Below are positions 33,712 to 44,000 of a DNA stretch of 52,200 bases, piece after piece. Both the position numbers and the translations under genes were made by a program. The stretch spans positions 1 to 52,200 of the forward strand of contig CAZOMV010000032.1 in NCBI GenBank assembly GCA_964580995.1, written 5' to 3'. The DNA comes from JAKJEP01 sp964580995 (GTDB taxonomy: Bacteria; Planctomycetota; Phycisphaerae; Sedimentisphaerales; SM23-30). The notes under the pieces were generated by a model that worked only from the letters and a program-made list of their open reading frames with translations, was not told the origin of the DNA and made no database searches. How positions within the stretch are numbered: position 1 is the stretch's first letter; each line of letters opens with the position of its first letter.

Positions 33712-35296
33712 GGTACAAACGGACCTACTGCAGGATCTGATCCGGACCAATCAGGACAGCGATTTTGGCCAGAAGCATCGTTTAGGGAAAATTAAAACCT
33801 ATACCGATTTCGCCGATTCGCTTCCCCTGGCAAACTACACCTATTTTGAGCCATACATCGAACGTTGCCGGCGGGGAGATACGCATGCCCTTTTTGGCAG
33901 TACCCAGTCCATTTTAATGTTCGCCCTGACCAGCGGGACCACCGCCCGGGCTAAATATATTCCGGTTACTCAGTTGTTTGCCAACCGCTATCGCAACGGC
34001 TGGAATATCTGGGGGGTTAAGGCTCTATCCGACCATCCGGACGGTTATTTGCGGAAGATATTGACGGTAAGCAGTTCCGCCCGCCAAAGCTGCACCGAGG
34101 CCGGAATCCCCTGCGGCGCGATCTCGGGCCTCCTGGCCCAGCAGCAAAAATATATCGTGCGTCAATTTTATACCACACCGGAGGCGGTGGCGGAAATCCC
34201 GGACGCCCTGGCCCGTTATTATACCATCATGCGTTTTGCTATCACCGAGGATGTCGGATTGATCAGCACCGCCAATCCCAGCACCGTTTTAACCCTGGCC
34301 CGAACCGCGGACCAGAATGCCAAAAATTTAATCCGGGATATTCATGATGGGACGCTGCTTCCTTCGCTGGATATCCCGGCTGACCTGCGAAAATTCTTTG
34401 AACGTCGTCTGAAACCAAAACCCAAAATCGCCGCAAAACTGGAAGAGCTGCTCGCCCGGCATAATCGACTGCTGCCGCAGCATTACTGGAATATCTCGTT
34501 TCTGGCCAACTGGACGGGGGGAACCGTCGGGCTGTATCTGCCCCAATTGGCCGAATATTTCGGCAAGATCCCGATTCGAGACATCGGCCTGCTAGCCAGT
34601 GAAGGACGGATCAGCATCCCGATGGAAGACAATACTACGGCGGGTGTGCTGGACATCACCTCCAACTTTTATGAGTTCGTACCCGTGCAGGAAATCGATC
34701 CAGCCCGTGCCGGCAGCGAGTCACCGGTCATCGAAGGCAACTTCACCGTGCTGCAAAGCTGCCAACTGGAAAAAGGGAAAAAATACTATATCTTTTTGAC
34801 CAATCACGCCGGCTTGTACCGGTACAATCTGGGCGATATCGTGCGGGTTACTGATTTCATCGGGACCACCCCGGTCATCGAATTTCTTTCCAAGGGAGCG
34901 CATATCAGCTCCATCACCGGTGAAAAACTGACCGAGAACCAGGTGGTGGACGCCGTCCGAACCGCGTCGGATGAACTGGCGATTCATCTGGAAAATTTCA
35001 TCATGGCTCCGGAATGGGCTGACCCGCCCTACTATCGGTTGTATCTGGAAACCCAGCAGCCTCTTTCGGCAAAGGACCTGCGCCAACTGGAGCAACTGAT
35101 TGATCAGCGTCTGGCGGTATGCAACATGGAATATGATTCCAAGCGGGAAAGCCGCCGGCTCGGCGGCATCAGAATCCGCCAGGTTCCGGCCCGGCTTTTG
35201 GCGGAGCGGGACAAAAAAATCCGGGAGAATAACCAGGGACATAGTGAACAATTCAAACACCGGTTCCTGTATAACCAACCCATCGAAATTGCATAG
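33599..35296 (+). CDS. GH3-family acyl-acid-amido synthetase
   Basis: A protein of about 565 residues of the GH3 family (named from auxin-responsive plant proteins), which activates a carboxylate with ATP and joins it to an amino acid or amine. The nucleotide motif TSGTTARAK is at 111-119. ASEGRISIPM, NFYEFVP and the YRYNLGDIVRV block further on are family hallmarks, as is the C-terminal ISSITGEKLTENQV. The start is set at the ATG at 33599, where family similarity begins (AGGAAAG upstream); the frame is open further back inside the hydrolase gene. In this cluster it may cap the acyl product as an amide. The substrate is unknown. Confidence 0.87.
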   Translation: MLEKKWLKPLTAAAAFYAAKSSRFRLNQFEKKLPHCRKVQTDLLQDLIRTNQDSDFGQKHRLGKIKTYTDFADSLPLANYTYFEPYIERCRRGDTHALFGSTQSILMFALTSGTTARAKYIPVTQLFANRYRNGWNIWGVKALSDHPDGYLRKILTVSSSARQSCTEAGIPCGAISGLLAQQQKYIVRQFYTTPEAVAEIPDALARYYTIMRFAITEDVGLISTANPSTVLTLARTADQNAKNLIRDIHDGTLLPSLDIPADLRKFFERRLKPKPKIAAKLEELLARHNRLLPQHYWNISFLANWTGGTVGLYLPQLAEYFGKIPIRDIGLLASEGRISIPMEDNTTAGVLDITSNFYEFVPVQEIDPARAGSESPVIEGNFTVLQSCQLEKGKKYYIFLTNHAGLYRYNLGDIVRVTDFIGTTPVIEFLSKGAHISSITGEKLTENQVVDAVRTASDELAIHLENFIMAPEWADPPYYRLYLETQQPLSAKDLRQLEQLIDQRLAVCNMEYDSKRESRRLGGIRIRQVPARLLAERDKKIRENNQGHSEQFKHRFLYNQPIEIA

Positions 35297-35309
35297 GGCA
35301 GGGCAGACC

Positions 35310-36347
35310 ATGCTAACACAAATCATCAAAGTCATCCGGCTGGTCGGGCTACGAAAAGCCGTTCGCATGAAAAAACATCACGAACAGGGGCTGGAATTTA
35401 TTCGCGGCTACGCGACTACCTGCTGCTGGTGGACGCTGCTGAATCAGGGCTTTCTGGATTTGCTCGCACAAAACGGCTCCGTACATCTTAAAACCTATGA
35501 GACGGAAACCAAATTGGATCCCCGGGTAATGGACGCAATCATCGAATATCTGCACGGCACGGATTTGTTACACTACTCTAATGAGGAAGTACGCCTGACG
35601 GAGAAGGGCAAAATCCTGCTGGCCGAACCGCGCGGCATGTTTGAGCTGCTCTGGGCCTATGAACCCTGTTTTAGCCAGCTTCCCGATCTGCTGGCGGGAA
35701 CCCGGCACTATGGCAAGGATCTGACCCGCCGAATTACCTGGGTCGGGCTGGGCAGCGGCCGGTTATGCGAACAACTGCCCTACCCAGTGATGCGCCGCAT
35801 GATTCTCGATCACCATTCCAAAATGGTATTGGACTTGGGCTGCGGTGATATGGCGCTGCTGGCGGGATTATGCCGGATCGACCCCGGAATCCGCGGACAT
35901 GGAGTGGACTTCTCCGAGGATATGGTCCGCTACAATCAAAATTCCCTTGCCAAACACGACTATGGCCACCGGCTCACCGTGCAGCAGGCGGACATCTTTC
36001 ACCTGCCCGAGCTGTCGGCGGAACGGTCCTCCATCGACTGCATCACCGCCTGCGATACCTTCCATGAGTATCTCGGTGACGAAAAAGTCATTGTCAGACT
36101 GCTGCAGGACCTGAAAAAAAGGTTTCCCGGCTCGCTCTTCGTAATCGGGGAATTCTGTCGCCAGGATCCCGCTTGGCTCCATAAACACCCCACCGCTTCC
36201 CTGGAACATCACCTGTTCCACCAACTGAGCATCCAGCAAATCGGCTCCGCCCAGCAATGGCGGGATATCTTCCAGCAGGCAGGCATGACCATCATCGAAG
36301 AACAAGTCTTTGACCTGATCGGGCATGGATATTTTGCCCTGAAATAG
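35310..36347 (+). CDS. SAM-dependent methyltransferase
   Basis: A 345-residue protein starting at the ATG at 35310, 14 bp after the GH3-family gene. The N-terminal 110 residues resemble the winged-helix dimerisation domain of small-molecule O-methyltransferases (DLLHYSNEEVRLTEKGKILL). The Rossmann domain has motif I VLDLGCGD (173-180), and ACDTFHEYLGD near 250 lies after motif IV. It is the last gene of the cluster and would methylate a hydroxyl or carboxyl of the product. The acceptor cannot be read from sequence. Confidence 0.87.
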   Translation: MLTQIIKVIRLVGLRKAVRMKKHHEQGLEFIRGYATTCCWWTLLNQGFLDLLAQNGSVHLKTYETETKLDPRVMDAIIEYLHGTDLLHYSNEEVRLTEKGKILLAEPRGMFELLWAYEPCFSQLPDLLAGTRHYGKDLTRRITWVGLGSGRLCEQLPYPVMRRMILDHHSKMVLDLGCGDMALLAGLCRIDPGIRGHGVDFSEDMVRYNQNSLAKHDYGHRLTVQQADIFHLPELSAERSSIDCITACDTFHEYLGDEKVIVRLLQDLKKRFPGSLFVIGEFCRQDPAWLHKHPTASLEHHLFHQLSIQQIGSAQQWRDIFQQAGMTIIEEQVFDLIGHGYFALK

Positions 36348-36395
36348 AAAATTTTCAAAATACAGCGGCGGGGATACGATCCGGGGGGAAAAAAC

Positions 36396-36424
36396 TTGAC
36401 AATATCCCACACTACCTGTAGCAT
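36396..36424 (+). promoter_or_regulatory. Sigma-70 promoter of tRNA-Glu
   Basis: A perfect TTGACA (36396-36401), a 17-bp spacer and TAGCAT (36419-36424, four of six) put transcription start about 50 bp ahead of the tRNA. Confidence 0.65.
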
Positions 36425-36479
36425 TTGATTTTTTGCACCGCGGATAGCCGGGCTTTAGCTCAAAGTTATCCCCAAAGAC

Positions 36480-36552
36480 GCCCCCATCGTCTAGCGGCCT
36501 AGGATGCCTGGTTCTCAGCCAGGCGACAGGGGTTCGAGTCCCCTTGGGGGTA
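36480..36552 (+). tRNA. tRNA-Glu (anticodon CTC)
   Basis: Acceptor stem GCCCCCA/TGGGGGT (first pair G-T), D arm starting TCGTCTAGCGGCCTAGGA, anticodon stem CCTGG/CCAGG with loop TTCTCAG (anticodon CTC), T arm GGGGTTCGAGTCCCC, discriminator A. CCA is not encoded. The shape and the D-arm sequence are those of tRNA-Glu. Confidence 0.95.
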
Positions 36553-36674
36553 GTGATTGTAAACCATTGTTAGTGCAATAGTTAGCAAACAAATGCATCA
36601 ATATGGGTGCAACTTACTATCTAATCAGGTTTTATGAAAACAAGATATTTAGCACTCCCCACTCCGCATCCATA

Positions 36675-39600
36675 TCACAGTTCGAGCAATATATCCAACC
36701 AACTTTGAGCCATTATAGAAAAATCTTCGATATTAACATAACCATCTTCGTTGAAATCTTCGTTCAATGTCTCAGAGGAATTATTCAACCAACCATACGC
36801 AAATAAATTCAAATCTTCAATATCCACACTACAATCATTGTTCAGATCGACTTTGACCGGCGTATGACACTCATCGCCGCATTGACGATCATCCTGGAAA
36901 AGGGCCAGTACTATTTTATCCTGGTCCATAACCACCGACGTAGAGGCAGAAAATGGTTCGGCTATTCCTTCTCCTTGCCAGTGATCAAACGCCATAACGG
37001 CGGGGCAATTTACATATCGTTGCGCAGCAATCGGAACTACCGAGCCAAGATCATAGCTACCCGAAAAAGGGAATACGGTATTGATTCCCTCCGGCTGGGT
37101 TTGCAGGGTTAGCTGGGCCATTTTTTTATAGAAGCGGACTTCGGACAATCCCTGATCGCCATAGGGAGAATCCCAATCGCTATGAGCGCTGAGGCAAACA
37201 TACTGAGCCCTTGCACCCGCGAAGTCAGCAACCGCTGAGCCGAGGTAATCCGCGGTGCCCGTTGCCTGCGGAACAATGGTATTTTCCAGCGTGGTCCATT
37301 CCCCGGGATTGGTCCCGCCGGTGAGGGAATACTGGATAGTGACTTCTTTAATACCCGGTCCGATATTGCCTTCGATATTGAAGTTCCAGATCCACAATAC
37401 CCCCAAAGGGTAGGCCTGATCGAAGGTAAAGGCAATCCAGTTGGTACAGGCCACGGTGCCGGGGTTCGGATGGCTGAGACCGGCGTTAGGAGGGGCGTTC
37501 CAGTTGTTGCGGGGGGTATCCCACTGATTGGAGTGCATGGTAGAGGTGGCCCCGTCCGGTCCGGAAAGATCTATTGTATGGATGGGGTTCATATCCCACT
37601 GAACGCCGGAAGCAGTGGCCGTGATCTGAGCCGGGGTCAGACAGGAGGATACCGGCGGCGGCTGATTGGGGACAAAGCCGGCGGCATAGAGCAGCAGATT
37701 GCGGAGCAGATGCTCGGCCGCCGGATTGGTATAGGCAATGAGATTGTCGCGAATGAGAAGGGTGTTGATGACGAACTTGCCGGTTCCATGCTCGTAGACA
37801 GCCAGTTCCAGGCCGGATTTATAGCCGCTGGAGGTGCTGATGGCACCGGCAACCGCCTCAGCGGGGGCATCCAGGCCGGACCAGGCATGGTCGGGTATGA
37901 TCTCGCGAAAATATATATTGTCCATAATCCCGCCGTCCGGCATATGGTTAAAGATAGGGTGGTCCTTGACCCAGTCGTCTTTGGGGAAAACCCAGCCGCC
38001 CGACAGGTCGGCAATAGTACCTTTGTTCGCCAAAGGAAAATAGGCAAGAGGATGGACACCATCTGAAAATACGTCCCGGCAGAGGAAAATCGCTACCGAG
38101 CCATTTTCGATCCGGCTCATGAGGTCGCTAAACGCCTCCGCCCCGCCCGGTAAAGGGATCTGATTGCCCACCAGAATGATTTCCGGCAGCGACCGCCAGG
38201 TTCCATCGAAGGGGCGGACGGGTATGCCGTGACTTTGCAGCCAGGTTAAAAGCTGGGTATCGTTTCCCCATAAGGTTACCGTTGTCTGGACGGGGTCCAG
38301 GGAGGCAGAATCGGTGACATAAAATACCGCATCGCTGCCGGCGGCGGGAATTTGCGAATCGGTAAAAGCGGCCGTCAGGCGATATTTACCGGTGGGCCAG
38401 TCGGCATTCTGATCTGCGGTAAGGACGGGAAAGGCAAAAGCAGGCTCGGAGGCGCCGATATTCACCGTAACGTCCTGCTGCCAGACCACGGCATCACTTT
38501 CATTACGAATCTGTACCTGCGCCGGGTAGGAGCCGGCGGGCAAGACATCCTGATTGGACAGAACGGCCTCCAGATGTACATTGGTGCTGCGGTAGAGATG
38601 CACCGGCTCGGCAAACAGGCACCAGCGCAGCGGGGACATGGCATCCGTAATAACGGCGGGCATCCCCGGCTTATCCTCGCGGAATTCGTTTAACAAACCC
38701 AGGCCTGTTACTGCCTCGTCGGTAGTGCCGGTCAATAGATAGCCGACGATATTGGGATTGGAGCGCACGGCATTGATGCCGAGCTGCCGGGCCTGGGCCG
38801 ATTTCAGCAGCGCCTGCTGGAAAAAGTTTTCATATTGCGTAAAAGTCCCGGCCAGCGACCATCGATCCCAGTCGGCGATGAATTGATTCATCATGGATTG
38901 ATACCCCGGGCCATACCCTTTATCGAGCGCATTGGCCTGGGTGTAGAGATCGATCAGATGCGGCAGATGCAGAGCACCGCCAACGCCATATTCCGACAGG
39001 AGCACATGCTGATTGACGCCGTTGAAGGTGCGCAATTCGTTGATAATGGCTGCGGTATGAGGAACACGGCGGTAGGCGTGCTGGTCGGAGAGCAGATCAT
39101 CCCACCCGGAGGAGCCGGGATTGCTGAGACTGCCGTAATAAACACCCACTTCGCAGGGTTTGGTCTCATAGGCAGTAAAGCTGTTCAGGTTCGGCACTGC
39201 ACCCGGCGATAAGTAACCGTAGGTCCAGACGCCGCTAGGATTGCTGGCGGTGGAAAACTCGGCGGCCACATTGCTGCTGCCGATGGTCAGGGCCACCGCC
39301 GTTGTATCGCCGAACGGAATGGCATTCCCGATCCCGACCACTACATCGACGGTATCGCCCGCCTGCACCGAAAGGTTATGCGAAAAACTGGCGGTGTTGC
39401 CGCAGCCGTGCAAATTGATATAGCCATCGTACAGGGAGCTTTGATTATGAAAAATGTGAATGTCCGAAGTAGTTTGAGGGCTGGCAATCCCCATGAACAC
39501 AGCGGAAAGAGCGTACGAACCGCCGTCTGGCGCGGTCCAGCGGACCACACCGTACTCCCCATCATTGCCCGGATGCAGGGCAAACTGTCCCGGCGCCCAC

Positions 39601-41066
39601 GTGCTGCCTTGATAATAGACCGTTTGAGCAGTTCCGTTATGGGTGGCATTCGGCACGGAACGCCAGTCGATTTTCCAGGTGGACGGGCCTTCGCAGCCGC
39701 CCGGCACGAAACCATCGAAACGGCCGCTGTTCAGCAGTACCATGCGATGTTCATCGAGGGAGCGAACCAGCGGCAGACTGGCAACGGCATGATGAAAAAG
39801 CGGTGTATCGCTTTTTTCGTTTAATAAACCCCACATGACCACCGACGGATGATTCCGATCTCGCCGGATCATGCCGGAAATGGAACGGTTGAAACGTTCC
39901 TCCATATACGGCGAATCCCCCAGCAGCCAGGCGAGATAGGTTTCCTCATAGGCCAAAATCCCCAATTCGTCACACAGATCCAATTGCCGCCGCGGCGTCA
40001 TTCCCAGCGAAAACCGCACACAATTGAATCCCATCGCCTTGAGTTTGATAATATCCTGATCCAGCAAATCCGAATGGTAAGGAGACCGCACACCCACCCG
40101 GTTCCAGTTGGTAATCAGGGAGCCGCGCAGATAAATTCGCTTGCCGTTCAAACGGAAATAACCGTTGTCAAACCGGAAATCCCGAAACCCGAACCGCACG
40201 GACTGGGTGTCATAACTGCTGGAGCCATCCTGCCATAATCGGGTTGCGAGCGCATAAAGATAGGGGTCGTTGGTATCCCAAAGGCGGGGATTCTCCACGG
40301 CGAGCTGCGATTCGATAACCGTAGTGCCGGGAACCAGCATCTGTGAAAGGGTAGAGGCAATCGGAGTATCTCCTGCAACCGTAAAATCAAGATTTGCGGT
40401 CACCGTAGTGGCTAGGGTATTTTTCACCGTAATCTGGATAGAAACCAGGCCACTTTGCGGGTCGGGGTGCAGGTATAAATCTTCGATATACAGGGCCGGC
40501 ACGAGCCGCAGTTCCACCGAATCCGTAATGCCGCCATAATTATCCCGGTGGGGAACTTCCGCCAGTGTGATCCCGTTGATCGGTTCATCGGTCGGATTAA
40601 GAATCCGAACCGCCAGATGATTTTCCGAGCCGGATTGAATGAAGGAGGTTACATCGAATTGAAAGGGATCTTCCCCTCCTTCGTGCCGGCCGACATACTG
40701 GATGGAATTGTTGTTGAACCACACTTTGGCCAGATAATCCGCCGCCCAGAACCGCAGCAGATACCGCCCCTGGGGATGGGGATTGGCGGGGGCCGTGAAA
40801 TTTTTAAAATACCAGGCAACCCCATGATAACCGGGAAAAACGTCCTGGATGAGACGCGGAACCGGCGTCGGCTGGCCGCAGGTTTGCGGCGTCTGCCAGC
40901 AGCTATATGGCAGGCCATCCGCCTCCGGGTCCTGCACCAGCCACCAGTCGCAGCCATCAAGCAGCACGGTTTGCGGTCCGGTACCCGGCTGGGCATGACA
41001 CCAGGGTATCCCCCCGGTAAGCAGCAGTACCCAAACCAACCATGATTTTGGTATTTTCATATCCAT
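36675..41066 (-). CDS. Secreted GH2-family glycosidase with discoidin-like domain and dockerin
   Basis: About 1463 residues. The ATG at 41066 follows the stop of the upstream paralogue by 7 bp. A signal peptide (to about residue 25, WCHAQ) leads into the GH2 sugar-binding, Ig-like and barrel domains. The acid/base is Glu417 (MWGLLNEKS) and the nucleophile Glu692 (LLSEYGVGG). Between them lies an inserted beta-sandwich of about 200 residues. Further on come a ThuA/glutaminase-like region, an F5/8-type (discoidin) domain near 1140-1310, a Cys-containing beta repeat, and a type I dockerin (VDLNNDCSVDIEDLN and NEDGYVNIEDFS, two calcium loops). It probably attacks a plant or algal beta-glycan outside the cell; beta-galactosidase or glucuronidase activity cannot be distinguished. 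Confidence 0.87.
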   Translation of the reverse strand: MDMKIPKSWLVWVLLLTGGIPWCHAQPGTGPQTVLLDGCDWWLVQDPEADGLPYSCWQTPQTCGQPTPVPRLIQDVFPGYHGVAWYFKNFTAPANPHPQGRYLLRFWAADYLAKVWFNNNSIQYVGRHEGGEDPFQFDVTSFIQSGSENHLAVRILNPTDEPINGITLAEVPHRDNYGGITDSVELRLVPALYIEDLYLHPDPQSGLVSIQITVKNTLATTVTANLDFTVAGDTPIASTLSQMLVPGTTVIESQLAVENPRLWDTNDPYLYALATRLWQDGSSSYDTQSVRFGFRDFRFDNGYFRLNGKRIYLRGSLITNWNRVGVRSPYHSDLLDQDIIKLKAMGFNCVRFSLGMTPRRQLDLCDELGILAYEETYLAWLLGDSPYMEERFNRSISGMIRRDRNHPSVVMWGLLNEKSDTPLFHHAVASLPLVRSLDEHRMVLLNSGRFDGFVPGGCEGPSTWKIDWRSVPNATHNGTAQTVYYQGSTWAPGQFALHPGNDGEYGVVRWTAPDGGSYALSAVFMGIASPQTTSDIHIFHNQSSLYDGYINLHGCGNTASFSHNLSVQAGDTVDVVVGIGNAIPFGDTTAVALTIGSSNVAAEFSTASNPSGVWTYGYLSPGAVPNLNSFTAYETKPCEVGVYYGSLSNPGSSGWDDLLSDQHAYRRVPHTAAIINELRTFNGVNQHVLLSEYGVGGALHLPHLIDLYTQANALDKGYGPGYQSMMNQFIADWDRWSLAGTFTQYENFFQQALLKSAQARQLGINAVRSNPNIVGYLLTGTTDEAVTGLGLLNEFREDKPGMPAVITDAMSPLRWCLFAEPVHLYRSTNVHLEAVLSNQDVLPAGSYPAQVQIRNESDAVVWQQDVTVNIGASEPAFAFPVLTADQNADWPTGKYRLTAAFTDSQIPAAGSDAVFYVTDSASLDPVQTTVTLWGNDTQLLTWLQSHGIPVRPFDGTWRSLPEIILVGNQIPLPGGAEAFSDLMSRIENGSVAIFLCRDVFSDGVHPLAYFPLANKGTIADLSGGWVFPKDDWVKDHPIFNHMPDGGIMDNIYFREIIPDHAWSGLDAPAEAVAGAISTSSGYKSGLELAVYEHGTGKFVINTLLIRDNLIAYTNPAAEHLLRNLLLYAAGFVPNQPPPVSSCLTPAQITATASGVQWDMNPIHTIDLSGPDGATSTMHSNQWDTPRNNWNAPPNAGLSHPNPGTVACTNWIAFTFDQAYPLGVLWIWNFNIEGNIGPGIKEVTIQYSLTGGTNPGEWTTLENTIVPQATGTADYLGSAVADFAGARAQYVCLSAHSDWDSPYGDQGLSEVRFYKKMAQLTLQTQPEGINTVFPFSGSYDLGSVVPIAAQRYVNCPAVMAFDHWQGEGIAEPFSASTSVVMDQDKIVLALFQDDRQCGDECHTPVKVDLNNDCSVDIEDLNLFAYGWLNNSSETLNEDFNEDGYVNIEDFSIMAQSWLDILLEL

Positions 41067-41073
41067 TCTCGTT

Positions 41074-44000
41074 TCAATAGCCAATCTCGATTAACTGCTG
41101 CGAAAAATCATCCGGCAGCGGTGCAAGGGGCTGGTTTACATCCCGGCCGGCATAACGCAGCAGATTCCGCAGGATTTTTTCCGCCACGGGATCGGTCCCC
41201 AGATTCTCCCGGATTGACAAGGTGTTCAGAATGAACCGGCCGGCCCCAAACCGGTATTCCGCCAGTTGCAGACCGGATTTGTATTCGGCAAAGACGACAA
41301 AATTGCCGCCGGCAATGGCCTCATCCGGCCCATCGATCCCCGCATACGCGTCATTGGCGGCAATATTCCGATAGACGAAGTAATCCATCATGCCGCCGCA
41401 GGGCAGGCCGTCAAAAATCGGGTTTCGTTTCAGCCAACGGTCCGCATGATACAGCCCGATATTCATCAGGGTAATGACCTCCCCTTTTTCTTTCAGCGGC
41501 AGCCAGCCCAGCGGTTTGTCGGGCCAGCCGAACCAGTCAAACCGCTTGAAAAATACCTTGGGAGAGAGGAATACCGCCGCCGACCCTTGCCCGATACGGC
41601 GGGCCAGTTCGCGGAATTCCTCGCGGCGGCCGTTGGCGTAAGGCTTGCTCGAAACCAGAATCAACTCACGGCCGGGCTGTACCGCCGAATCGAACGAACG
41701 AACGGTAATCCCAATATCAGCCAGCCAGTCCCGCAGTTCCGTATCTTCACCCCAGAGGACCACTTCCGGCTCAACGGGGGGCATGTTCCGTCGGTCGAAC
41801 AGATAGAATTTTGCCTGTCCTCCGGCCGCGGCCGCCTTCTCTTTGAATGCGGCTACCAGGCGATACTCGCCCTCCGGCCCGTCGATCCGCACTTCTTCGG
41901 AAAATACCGGCAGGGTGTAGGACGGTTCCATTCCATTCTTCGCCTCTGGAATGGTAACGGGAATATCACGCTGGAAGTATCGCTTCTGGTCCGGCCCTAA
42001 AACCATCAGTTCCGCCTCATACTGCCCCGGTGATAAAACATCTTCGTTGGCCAGTACGGCTTCCAGCAGGATCGGCTTGTCCTTATAAGCGGTAATCGGT
42101 TCGGCGAACAGACACCAGCGCAGCGGCGCCAGCCCGTCAAAAAGGGCATCCACCGTGCCGGGTTTCAATTCCCGGAAGGTCGTCACCAGTCCTTCGCCGC
42201 TGAAGCCCTGGTCCACGGCGCCCGTCAGGCTATACCCGATCACATTCGGATTGGCCCGCAGGGCATTGATGCCGAAGAGACGCAACTGCCCCATCATATT
42301 GATTTCCTGCTGGAAGAAATCGTCCGGTCGGCCAAAGGTATCCGCCAGCTTCCAGGCGTCCCAGTCGAGAAGGAATTTTTCGTATTTTTCGTGATAAAAT
42401 GTATAATCCCCCGCATGTGTACTGCGAAACTGTTCATAGAAACGCATCATTCGCGCCAGATTGATCGTACTGCCCACTCCGTACTCTGACAGGAATAGCG
42501 GCGGTTTGCCCCCGTCGATCGTCCGCAAATATTGGATCGTCGAGGCGGTATGGGGAGCCTGGGGATACGGATGCCGGTCGGAAAGGATATCCTGCCATTC
42601 CAGCATCCCCGGATTACTGACCGTGCCAATGGTTACCCCATATTTTGGTTCTTTCTGATCGTACAGGGAAAAGGTATTCAAATTCGGGATTTTATCCGGT
42701 TTCAGCCAGCCGTACTGCCAGCAGCCGTTGGGATTGCGGTCCGTGGTAAAATCAGCCGCCGCATCATAGACTTTTCCGTCAGGCCCGGTGATTGTCATCT
42801 TCAGGGCGGTGGTAACACCGAAGGGAACGTCATTGCCAATGCCCACCACCACATCAATTTTATCCCCCTTCCGCACCTTGGCCTGGCCCTGGTAATGGGC
42901 GGTATTGGCATGGCCATCGATATTTAAAAGTCCGTCAAACAAGGATTCGCTGTTGTGGTAAATATGGATATCCGAGGTGGTCTGCGGTTTGGCAATCCCT
43001 TCCAAATCCGCAACAATATCACAGGAACCATCAGCCGGTGCCTTCCAGCGCATTACAGTGTATTCCCCGTTCAGGCCGGGATGGAAGGCCACTTGGCCCG
43101 GCTGCCAGGTACTCCCCTTACAGGTAATTACTTTAGTCCCCGGATTAAAACTGATATTCAGCTCCGGTGAATTGGCCATCCGCCAGAGATGGACGCCGGC
43201 AAAGGTCGTTTCGCCGGTCAGGCCGTCATGGCGGCCGCTGTTGAGGATCACCAGCCGATTGTTATCCGCGGCACGCAGTTGGGGCAGAAAATTCAGGGCA
43301 TGAAAGAAGACCTCACCGGCAAAATTCTCGTTCATCAAGCCCCACATGATAATGCAGGGATGGCTGCGATCCCGTTTGATCATGCCCAGAGTGGTATTGT
43401 CAAAACGCTCTTCCATGAAAGGGGAGTCTTCCAGATACCACGCCGCCATGCACTCTTCATAGACCATTAAGCCCATCTCATCACACAGATCCAACTGATA
43501 GGGCCGGGCCACGCCGGCAATAAACCGGATCGCATTCAGGCCCATGACCTTGACATTCAGCAAATCCCGGCGAAAGTAATCCTTGTCATGGGGGAAATAA
43601 ATGGTGATCGGACTTTCGTTGCCGGTATGGGCGCTGCGGATAAAAGTTCGTTTGCCGTTCAGGCGAAAGTAACCGTTCTCCAGCCGAAAGTCCCGAAATC
43701 CGCACTGCCGGCTCCGCTCATCAAACATCTCCGCATTCTCGGCCTGGACGCGGCAGGTCACGCGATACAGATAAGGATCGTTTAATTCCCACAAACGGGG
43801 ATTGTCCACTTTCAACTGCGCCTGGATGAGGGAATCCCCCGCCGGCAATTCCTGTTTCAGGGAAATTTTCCCTGTCGTGATGCCATTCCGTCCCGTTCCG
43901 ATGCTGCACTGGATATCCGCCGCCGCACAGTCGCTCCCGGCGTTGCGAACATTCATCTCGATCTGAACCACGCCGCTGAAGGGATCCGGATAGACATACA

